The notes beneath the pieces were generated by a model. It had not been told where the DNA came from. It was given only the letters and a program-made list of their open reading frames with translations, and did no database searches. Of a DNA stretch of 6,257 nt, positions 1 through 5,721 are shown in pieces. A program made the translations under genes and the position numbers. The DNA lies in NCBI GenBank assembly GCA_001782645.1, contig MFPH01000025.1:1-6257 (forward strand). The letters run 5' to 3'. Every line of letters starts with the position of its first letter. Positions within the stretch are counted from its first letter, which is position 1. This DNA is from Candidatus Levybacteria bacterium RIFCSPLOWO2_12_FULL_37_14 (lineage in GTDB: Bacteria; Patescibacteriota; Microgenomatia; Levybacterales; UBA12049).

Positions 1-1
1 A

Positions 2-748
2 TTTAAGTATTTTGATAAATCCAATTTTGATTACATCTTTCACCTTGCAGCGGAACCCATTGTTGAAGAGGCGTTTAAGAATCCTTATTCTGCGTTTGAA
101 ACAAATATTATGGGCACAATAAATATACTGGAAGGGATTAGAGGAAATAAAAAAATAAAAGGTATCATTGCCGCATCATCGGATAAAGCATATGGGAAAA
201 CAAAAAAAGCTTATAAGGAAAACAGTCCTCTGAGGGGAGATCATCCTTATGATGTCTCCAAATCCTGTATGGATCTTATTTGTCAATCATATTTTATGAC
301 ATATAATCTTCCTATTGCGATTACTCGTTTTGGCAATGTGTATGGGGAGGGAGATTTGCATTTTGACAGGATTATACCGGGCATTTGCAGGGCAATAGTT
401 AAAAATGAAGCATTAGATATCAGAAGTGATGGGACTTATATAAGAGATTATCTTTATGTTGGAGATGTTGTTGACGGATATCTGCTTTTGCTTAAAAATA
501 TGAATAAGATTAAAGGAGAAGCGTTTAATTTTTCTTCAAGAGATACGCTTTCGGTTGTTGACGTTGTTAAAAAAGCAGAAAAAATATTGAAGGCAAAAAT
601 TCCTTATAAAATATTAAATATTGCCCAAAACGAAATTCCCTATCAGCATCTTGAAGATTCAAAAATAAAAAGTATTGGGTGGAACCCCAAGCATTCTCTT
701 AATCAGACGTTTTTACAAACATTAAAGTGGTATAGGACAATTTTATGA
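2..748 (+). CDS. NDP-sugar 4,6-dehydratase, CDP-glucose type (5' truncated by window edge)
   Basis: This is an extended short-chain dehydrogenase predicted to convert an NDP-hexose, most likely CDP-glucose, to the 4-keto-6-deoxy sugar in the cytoplasm. The reading frame is open from base 2, so the ATG at 110 is internal: the upstream codons encode HLAAEP and NP.SAFETN, conserved parts of the SDR core. The Rossmann GxxGxxG motif lies off the left edge. In the visible 248 residues, SSDKAYG (59-65) gives Ser60-Asp61-Lys62 before Tyr64; the Asp-Lys pair is typical of CDP-glucose 4,6-dehydratases, where dTDP-glucose enzymes have Asp-Glu. HPYDVSK (81-87) supplies the YxxxK pair Tyr83/Lys87. RFGNVYGEGD and the SDGTYIRDY stretch are further family signatures. 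It ends in TGA 14 nt before the ATG of the sugar aminotransferase, its likely next pathway step. Nucleotide specificity (CDP versus other NDP) is inferred. Confidence 0.88.
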   Translation, partial: FKYFDKSNFDYIFHLAAEPIVEEAFKNPYSAFETNIMGTINILEGIRGNKKIKGIIAASSDKAYGKTKKAYKENSPLRGDHPYDVSKSCMDLICQSYFMTYNLPIAITRFGNVYGEGDLHFDRIIPGICRAIVKNEALDIRSDGTYIRDYLYVGDVVDGYLLLLKNMNKIKGEAFNFSSRDTLSVVDVVKKAEKILKAKIPYKILNIAQNEIPYQHLEDSKIKSIGWNPKHSLNQTFLQTLKWYRTIL

Positions 749-754
749 TATAAT
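746..754 (+). promoter_or_regulatory. Possible extended -10 promoter element for a leaderless transcript
   Basis: The bases TGATATAAT match the bacterial extended -10 consensus TGnTATAAT exactly, and the TGA stop codon of the upstream dehydratase provides the TGn. No good -35 hexamer lies 16-18 nt upstream, which extended -10 promoters do not strictly need. Transcription would begin around 761-763, at or next to the ATG at 763, so the mRNA would be leaderless; no Shine-Dalgarno motif precedes that ATG. In AT-rich DNA such a match can arise by chance, and the genes could equally be read through from upstream. Confidence 0.35.
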
Positions 755-762
755 TGTGCGTT

Positions 763-1875
763 ATGTATAAACCAAAAAAAATAATATTAACTGCAGGTCC
801 CTCAATTAGCGGTCTCGAAGTTAGATACGTTACGGATGCGGTAAAAAACGGCTGGAACTTTCATTTTCGAGATTACATCGAAAGACTTGAAAATGCATTC
901 GCGCGATATATCGGAGTGAAATATGCGTTAACACTTTCAAGCGGTACAGCTGCTTTGCATATGTCAATGCTTGGTCTTGGTATCGGACGGGGAGACGAAG
1001 TAATCGTACCGGAGACTACGTTTGTTGCCAGTGCCAATGTTGTCAGATATGTTGGCGCAAAGCCGGTTTTTGTCGATGTTGAAAGAGACTCGTGGTGTAT
1101 CGATCCGAAAAAAATCGAAAAACTTATCACAAAGCATACGAAAGCAATTATGCCGGTACACATATACGGTAATGTTTCCGATATGAATCCTATTCAAAAA
1201 ATTGCAAAAAAACATAAGCTTTTTCTGGTTGAAGACGCATGTCCATCGCTTGGCGCAACATATAATGGTAAAAAAACAGGAAATCTTAGCGATGTGGCGG
1301 CATTCAGTTTTCAAGGCGCGAAAATTGCTGTTGCAGGAGAAGGAGGAATGCTCGTAACTAATAATGAGGAAATTTATAAACTCGCAAAATATTATTCCAA
1401 TGACGCCAAAGACCCAAATAGGATATTCTGGCATACAGACATTGGATACATGAATCGTATGTCTAATACTCAGGCAGCGCTTGGACTTGCGCAGCTGGAG
1501 AGAAATGATGAATTTGTTGAGAAGAAAAGAAAAATTTTTAATTGGTATAATAAAAGACTAGGTGATATTGACGGTATTTCATTAAATACGGAAAGAAAAG
1601 GAACAAAAAATATTTACTGGATGTCCTCGATTGTCCTGAATAAAAATTTTGGCAAAACAAGAGATCAAATACGGGATGAATTAAAAAAGAGGCTTATTGA
1701 TACGAGACCTTTTTTCTATCCGGTAAGCATGTTCCCAATGTATGAAGAGCAAAAAACGCCGGTTGCTCATTATATTGGACTAAATGGGATCAATTTGCCA
1801 AGCGGAGTTAACTTAAAGGAAGAAGTGGTTGATTATATCGCCGGAGAAGTTAAGCAAACACTTTCTGCAGCATGA
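763..1875 (+). CDS. DegT/DnrJ/EryC1/StrS-family sugar aminotransferase (probable C4 aminotransferase)
   Basis: This PLP-dependent fold-type-I enzyme is predicted to transfer an amino group, usually from glutamate, to the 4-keto carbon of an NDP-4-keto-6-deoxyhexose. With the ATG at 763 it has 370 residues, a normal family length. SGTAAL (60-65) forms part of the PLP phosphate site, VEDA (156-159) holds Asp158, which contacts the pyridine nitrogen, and FSFQGAK (181-187) holds the Schiff-base Lys187. GEGGMLVTN, GYMNRMSN (228-235) and DTRPFFYP (313-320) resemble perosamine and 4-amino-4,6-dideoxyglucose synthases. The retained Lys187 argues against the PMP-dependent 3-dehydrases RfbH/ColD, which have His there. 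Pro161 occupies a position more often His, Gln or Glu. An in-frame TTG at 754 would add three residues, but ATG is preferred and the extra codon overlaps the possible -10 element. The 3' end overlaps the GNAT gene by ATGA. The sugar product is inferred. Confidence 0.9.
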   Translation: MYKPKKIILTAGPSISGLEVRYVTDAVKNGWNFHFRDYIERLENAFARYIGVKYALTLSSGTAALHMSMLGLGIGRGDEVIVPETTFVASANVVRYVGAKPVFVDVERDSWCIDPKKIEKLITKHTKAIMPVHIYGNVSDMNPIQKIAKKHKLFLVEDACPSLGATYNGKKTGNLSDVAAFSFQGAKIAVAGEGGMLVTNNEEIYKLAKYYSNDAKDPNRIFWHTDIGYMNRMSNTQAALGLAQLERNDEFVEKKRKIFNWYNKRLGDIDGISLNTERKGTKNIYWMSSIVLNKNFGKTRDQIRDELKKRLIDTRPFFYPVSMFPMYEEQKTPVAHYIGLNGINLPSGVNLKEEVVDYIAGEVKQTLSAA

Positions 1876-2540
1876 GGAAAACAGAAGAAAGGCAAGTCTT
1901 TAAAAATAAGATCCTGAAAATCCTCAGACTGTTAAAGCAGGAACAAATAACTGTAGCAGCTCCCATAATTCCTATCTACAACCAAGCAAATTTTATTGGT
2001 TACCTCCGAGTTGTTTCTCAATCTGCGTATGATGATAGAGGAGAAATACGACTTTTAGCGAAATGGCGTTATGCGAGTCAAGCGTGGTTTCCTGCTCAAT
2101 TTACGGTAACAGAAGAAGGGACAAGGGATTGGGTCCAAAAAAAACTTATCGATGCGGAAGATAGAATTCTTTTTTTTATAGAGACACCAAGCGGAAAGCC
2201 AATTGGTCATGTTGGGCTGTTCAGGTTCAACTTTTCAGAATTTGCATGCGAAATTGACAATGTTATTCGGGGGGAAGCATATCTTCCGGGCATTATGACA
2301 TCGGCAATAATAACTCTCATCAATTGGGCAAAAAAGTATTTGAAAGTAAAAAATATCTATCTTGAAGTTTTCTCTGATAATAGCAGGGCTCTCAAGCTTT
2401 ATCAGCGATGTGATTTTATTGAGATAAAAAGAGTACCCTTAAGAAAGGAAGAGCAGGATGGTCGAGTTTCATGGATAGAGGATGTCGGTAAGAAAAGAAA
2501 CATCCAGAGGTACAATGTCTATATGAAATATAGAAAATAG
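1872..2540 (+). CDS. GNAT-family N-acyltransferase, probably sugar-modifying
   Basis: This 222-residue protein has a GNAT fold and is predicted to transfer an acyl group, normally acetyl from acetyl-CoA, to an amine. The core runs from about residue 57 to 186: the RLLAKWR region, the strand and turn GKPIGHVGLFRF (108-119), EIDNVIRG (127-134) leading into an acyl-CoA pyrophosphate loop at about LPGIM (138-142), and the C-terminal motif VFSDNSRALKLY (166-177). The usual LGF after this motif is CDF here. Residues 1-50 form an extension before the core whose role I cannot assign. The start overlaps the aminotransferase stop as ATGA with no Shine-Dalgarno motif, so translation is probably coupled. 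Placement directly after a 4,6-dehydratase and a sugar C4 aminotransferase makes the amino group of the new 4-amino sugar the likely acceptor. Acyl-donor identity cannot be read from sequence. Confidence 0.8.
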   Translation: MRKTEERQVFKNKILKILRLLKQEQITVAAPIIPIYNQANFIGYLRVVSQSAYDDRGEIRLLAKWRYASQAWFPAQFTVTEEGTRDWVQKKLIDAEDRILFFIETPSGKPIGHVGLFRFNFSEFACEIDNVIRGEAYLPGIMTSAIITLINWAKKYLKVKNIYLEVFSDNSRALKLYQRCDFIEIKRVPLRKEEQDGRVSWIEDVGKKRNIQRYNVYMKYRK

Positions 2541-2588
2541 CATTATCTGTCATTCTGTTTTTGGTGAATTTTTTGCCGCAAGCTCATA

Positions 2589-2617
2589 TTGACTCTGTAG
2601 CGCGTTTGTATTAAAGT
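2589..2617 (+). promoter_or_regulatory. Candidate sigma-70-type promoter upstream of the ThDP enzyme gene
   Basis: TTGACT at 2589-2594 matches five of six bases of the -35 consensus and is followed by 17 nt and then TAAAGT at 2612-2617, four of six for the -10. Transcription would start around 2624, only about six bases before the ATG at 2630, leaving almost no leader; no Shine-Dalgarno motif lies in this stretch. It sits in the 89-nt gap (2541-2629), one of the two largest in the window, which fits a second transcription unit starting here. The -10 is mediocre and the call rests on pattern matching only. Confidence 0.35.
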
Positions 2618-2629
2618 AGCTATACGTAG

Positions 2630-4405
2630 ATGAAAGCTTCTGATTATCTTGCTGCTTTTCTTGTGAAAAACGGAATCCATCATGTTTTTCAAGTCATCGG
2701 GGGGGCTTCAGTTCACATGGTTAATTCTTTAGACGATCAAAAGGGAATGAATTATATTTGTGTAAATCATGAACAGGCCGCCACAATGGCAGCAGAAGCG
2801 TATGCAAGAATGACCAAGAATATGGGTGCCGCAATGGCAACAAGCGGACCAGGAATGACAAATCTTATAACAGGTATTGGCTGCGCATATTTCGATTCAA
2901 TACCCATTATTTGCATCACGGGACAGGTAAATACATTTGAATCAAAAGGGAAAAGTAGGGCTCGCCAGATTGGTTTTCAGGAAACAGATATTGTTAAAAT
3001 GGTAAAGCCAATTACTAAATTTTCTGTTCAAGTAACGGATCCGGACGATCTTAAGTATTTGCTTGAAAAGGCTGTTGCGATTGCAAAGTCCGGTCGTCCG
3101 GGACCTGTGCTTATTGATATACCAATGGATATACAGCGCGCTGAAATAGATCCCAAAAAACTCAAGAGTTTTAATGGCAGCGAGCTAAAAGAAGATTTAG
3201 ATGATATAAAAACTATTGAAGATAAAATATTGCAGACAATAGAGCTAATTCAGAAAGCAAAGCGTCCTGTAGTCATTGCGGGTGGAGCCATCCGCTATGC
3301 GGATCAAGTTGACAAATTTGAGAATCTTATAGATATTTTGGGATTTCCGGTTGTTGCGACATGGAGCGGGATAGATGTCTTGCCTCATGACCATCCATTG
3401 TATCGTGGACAAATAGGTGTTTATGGGGCGCGCGGAGCGAATTTTACGATTCAGAATAGCGATTGTATAATAAGCATTGGGTCTCGCCTTGACACTCGTA
3501 TTACCGGCGGAAAACCTGAGACTTTTGCAAGAGCTGCCAAAAAAATTGTCGTAGATATAGATCGTGCAGAATTGTATAAAAATCGCGGGCTCACTCCCGA
3601 TGTTGGTCTATGCTCTAATGTTGCTCAGGTTATTCCCCTATTAATTAAGTCTGCAGAAAAAATAAAAATTCCCGATGTGACTTCCTGGAAGAAAAAAACT
3701 TTAGAGTGGAAAAATAAATATCCTCAAGTGCTTTCTTCATGGAGAAGGAGAAAGAGTAAAGTTGATCCATACGTTTTTATGGAAGCGTTATCCAATAGTC
3801 TTTCGGGAAAGGATATCGTTGTTACCGATTGCGGAGCAAATTTAACATGGACTATTCAAGGATTTAATGTTAAGCGCGGATTGCGTCTGTTTTCGGCAAT
3901 GGGCAATTCTCCTATGGCTTATGCTTTTCCTGCAAGTATCGGCGCTTCCATAGCATTAAATAAAAAACCTGTAGTTTGTATTATTGGCGATGGTGGATTC
4001 CAAATGAATATTCAAGAACTTCAGACAATGATTTACCATAAATTACCGATTAAAATATTTATTATCAACAATCATTCATATGGAATTATTAAGCAATTTC
4101 AAGAAATGTATTTTCATGGAAAATACGTTGCAACAACTCCTGAGTCAGGGTATAGTGTCCCTGACTTTATCAAAATTGCAAAAGCCTATGGCGTTGCTAC
4201 GGAAACTATTAGAAACCACAAAGAGCTTTACCCAAAAATAAAAAAAGTATTAGCCTGCAAAGGCTCAATTCTTTGCGATGTTATAATTCCGGATGATTCC
4301 AAACTGATTCCTAAGCTTGAATTTGGAAAACCAATCGAAGATCTTTCTCCGCTGTTGCCCCGAAAAGAATTTCTAGGAAACATGATTGTTGATCCTGACA
4401 AATAA
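2630..4405 (+). CDS. Thiamine-diphosphate carboligase, acetolactate synthase large-subunit homologue
   Basis: This 591-residue protein has the three-domain ThDP layout of acetohydroxyacid synthase: N-terminal Pyr domain (about 1-170), central domain (about 200-345) and C-terminal PP domain (about 380-560). Glu48 in NHEQAA is the glutamate that activates the thiazolium ylide, SGPGMTNL and GFQETD are family signatures, and GDGGFQMN (453-460) to Asn480-Asn481 is the ThDP-Mg motif. It decarboxylates pyruvate and joins the two-carbon unit to an acceptor. Three points argue against branched-chain amino acid synthesis: no small subunit or ketol-acid reductoisomerase adjoins it; Phe490 (KQFQ) replaces the Trp that favours 2-ketobutyrate; and the loop at 101-115 before Phe116-Gln117 is about six residues longer than in typical AHAS. 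The sugar-gene neighbourhood suggests a YerE-like role, adding acetyl to a keto-sugar, but a small keto-acid acceptor is also possible. It lies 5 nt before the class I aminotransferase gene. Confidence 0.88.
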   Translation: MKASDYLAAFLVKNGIHHVFQVIGGASVHMVNSLDDQKGMNYICVNHEQAATMAAEAYARMTKNMGAAMATSGPGMTNLITGIGCAYFDSIPIICITGQVNTFESKGKSRARQIGFQETDIVKMVKPITKFSVQVTDPDDLKYLLEKAVAIAKSGRPGPVLIDIPMDIQRAEIDPKKLKSFNGSELKEDLDDIKTIEDKILQTIELIQKAKRPVVIAGGAIRYADQVDKFENLIDILGFPVVATWSGIDVLPHDHPLYRGQIGVYGARGANFTIQNSDCIISIGSRLDTRITGGKPETFARAAKKIVVDIDRAELYKNRGLTPDVGLCSNVAQVIPLLIKSAEKIKIPDVTSWKKKTLEWKNKYPQVLSSWRRRKSKVDPYVFMEALSNSLSGKDIVVTDCGANLTWTIQGFNVKRGLRLFSAMGNSPMAYAFPASIGASIALNKKPVVCIIGDGGFQMNIQELQTMIYHKLPIKIFIINNHSYGIIKQFQEMYFHGKYVATTPESGYSVPDFIKIAKAYGVATETIRNHKELYPKIKKVLACKGSILCDVIIPDDSKLIPKLEFGKPIEDLSPLLPRKEFLGNMIVDPDK

Positions 4406-4410
4406 TATCT

Positions 4411-5592
4411 ATGATGAGAATTGCACAAAGATTATCTAAATTGGGCCCCGAAGGGGCATTTAAGGTGCTTGCAGCCGCTGAGGAACTAGAACGTCAGGGG
4501 AAGTCTATAGTTCATTTTGAAATTGGTCAGCCTGATTTCAATACTTTTTCCTACATTAAAGAAGCCGGAATTGATGCAATTAATTCAGGAAAAACGAAAT
4601 ATACGCCATCTCTTGGCACAATGACGCTTCGGAAAGAGCTTGCGAAGACAGTCTCCGAACAAAGAGGCGTGAAACTCTCGTATAGGAATGTAGCTGTGAC
4701 TCCCGGTTGTAAGCCGGCAATATTCGCAGCTCTTGCGTCAGTTGTAGATAGAGGAGATGAAGTTATTTATCCCGACCCATCGTTTCCTGCATATAAAATT
4801 CTTATAGATTTCTTTGGAGGAGAAGCAGTGCCGATCCCGCTGCTTGAAGAACGCAAGTTTAGTTTTGATATGCAAGCATTCAAAAAAAAAGTTTCCAATA
4901 AAACTCGCGCCATCATAATCAATTCTCCCGGAAATCCAACAGGAACAATTATTCCAAAAGAAGATCTTATTGAAATTGCGGACATTGCCAAGAAAAATGA
5001 TATTTGGGTAATTACATACGAAATTTATAGCGGAATTATTTATTCGGATAAGAGATATGAAAGTATTTACAGTATTCCGGGAATGAAAGGGAGTACATTT
5101 ATAGTAGATGGTTTTTCAAAAATTTATGCAATGACAGGATGGAGGCTGGGATATTTAATAATGCCAGAAAGTATGGAAACGCACATTGATTATCTTCTCA
5201 ATAATGCAGTATCCTGTACGGCATCCTTTACTCAGGAAGCAGGACTAGTTGCCTTAAAAGGGTCTCAAAGGGATGTAAGGAGTATGGTTAGGGAGTTACG
5301 CCGCCGACGTGACTTTGTCGTAGAAAAATTAAATGAAATTCCAGGCATAACTTGCGCAGCTCCAAGCGGTGCATTTTATGCATTCCCAAACGTAAAATCT
5401 TTTCACAAGAGATCCCAAGAAATAGCTGATTATTTGTTAAGGGATTTTGGCGTAGCGCTTCTTGATGGAACAGCATTTGGTAAGTCTGGCGAAGGATATT
5501 TAAGAATTTCTTATGCCACGAATATGGAAAATTTAGAAGAAGGATTAAAACGAATGAAAATTGGCCTGCAAACGCTTTCAGCAAAATTATAA
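4411..5592 (+). CDS. Class I/II (AspC-like) PLP aminotransferase with an altered PLP-binding Asp
   Basis: This 393-residue protein matches subgroup-I aspartate or aromatic aminotransferases along its full length. PEGAF, EIGQPDF and YTPSLG form the N-terminal substrate region, NSPGNPTG (171-178) contains Asn175, FSKIYAMTGWRLGY (235-248) contains the Schiff-base Lys237 and the PLP-phosphate-binding Arg245, and YLRISY (363-368) contains Arg365, which binds the substrate carboxylate. Where the family has DE.Y, the sequence reads YEIY (203-206): Tyr203 (codon TAC at 5017-5019) replaces the near-invariant Asp that pairs with the pyridine nitrogen. Otherwise the frame is intact. The gene begins 5 nt after the ThDP enzyme stop without a Shine-Dalgarno motif, so the two are probably co-translated. 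ATG at 4414 is an equally possible start. A role in transaminating the ThDP product or supplying an amino donor is inference. Confidence 0.9.
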   Translation: MMRIAQRLSKLGPEGAFKVLAAAEELERQGKSIVHFEIGQPDFNTFSYIKEAGIDAINSGKTKYTPSLGTMTLRKELAKTVSEQRGVKLSYRNVAVTPGCKPAIFAALASVVDRGDEVIYPDPSFPAYKILIDFFGGEAVPIPLLEERKFSFDMQAFKKKVSNKTRAIIINSPGNPTGTIIPKEDLIEIADIAKKNDIWVITYEIYSGIIYSDKRYESIYSIPGMKGSTFIVDGFSKIYAMTGWRLGYLIMPESMETHIDYLLNNAVSCTASFTQEAGLVALKGSQRDVRSMVRELRRRRDFVVEKLNEIPGITCAAPSGAFYAFPNVKSFHKRSQEIADYLLRDFGVALLDGTAFGKSGEGYLRISYATNMENLEEGLKRMKIGLQTLSAKL

Positions 5593-5640
5593 TGTTGCTG
5601 GCTTTTTGCAGCGGTAATTAAATAGAGGATTGCTGTATTT

Positions 5641-5703
5641 ATGAAGCCTGCCGTAAAGGAGATCATGCGAAAAGATTTATTGTTTACCATGGGAATATTT
5701 TAG
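5641..5703 (+). CDS. Doubtful 20-codon ORF (leader peptide or gene remnant)
   Basis: An ATG at 5641 opens a 20-codon frame ending in TAG at 5701-5703, encoding a small basic peptide (MKPAVKEIMRKDLLFTMGIF). An AGAGGA motif at 5624-5629 lies 11 nt upstream, somewhat far for a ribosome site. A second AAAGGAG at 5655-5661 precedes the internal ATG at 5665 by only 3 nt. It has no recognised domain, no transmembrane segment and no run of one amino acid that would suggest an attenuator. It could be a chance ORF, a leader peptide for the SDR gene 18 nt downstream, or the remnant of a deleted gene. Confidence 0.15.
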   Translation: MKPAVKEIMRKDLLFTMGIF

Positions 5704-5707
5704 CAAA

Positions 5708-5713
5708 GAGGGA
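5708..5713 (+). promoter_or_regulatory. Ribosome binding site for the downstream SDR gene
   Basis: The purine run GAGGGA lies 8 nt before the ATG at 5722, an acceptable Shine-Dalgarno spacing, and fixes that ATG as the start of the SDR. The start is further supported because the Rossmann glycine motif begins at residue 9. It is the clearest Shine-Dalgarno-like sequence before a full-size gene in the window. Confidence 0.5.
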
Positions 5714-5721
5714 TAGCTAAT

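Noticed and set aside
110..112. ATG at 110 as the start of the first SDR gene
   Set aside because: The frame is open back to base 2 and the upstream codons encode conserved SDR core (HLAAEP, ETN), so this Met is internal and the gene is truncated by the window edge.
754..756. TTG at 754 as the start of the DegT aminotransferase
   Set aside because: It adds only three residues, has no ribosome site and overlaps the possible -10 element; the ATG at 763 is a better start and gives a normal family N-terminus.
1234..1245. Pro161 at the DegT position often occupied by His, Gln or Glu, as a sign of altered chemistry
   Set aside because: Asp158 and Lys187 are intact and I believe this Pro occurs in other DegT proteins of this type, so it is probably ordinary subfamily variation.
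873..1434. Minus-strand open frames opposite the DegT gene
   Set aside because: They lie antisense to an unambiguous conserved gene and show no recognisable protein motifs.
763..1875. DegT protein as an RfbH/ColD-type 3-dehydrase in a 3,6-dideoxysugar pathway
   Set aside because: Those enzymes have His in place of the Schiff-base Lys, and RfbH is longer with an iron-sulfur cluster; this protein keeps Lys187 and has aminotransferase length and motifs.
4403..4408. TAATAT before ATG 4411 as a -10 element
   Set aside because: It has no -35 at suitable spacing, includes the upstream stop codon, and the 5-nt gene spacing is explained by translational coupling.
4228..5584. Minus-strand open frames opposite the ThDP enzyme 3' end and the class I aminotransferase
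   Set aside because: They are antisense to conserved coding sequence, with compositions expected of shadow frames and no domains.
5595..5614. Possible hairpin terminator after the class I aminotransferase (GCTG...CAGC with a T-rich loop)
   Set aside because: The stem is only four Watson-Crick pairs, extended by G-T wobbles, and the T-run sits in the loop rather than after the stem, so it does not look like an intrinsic terminator.
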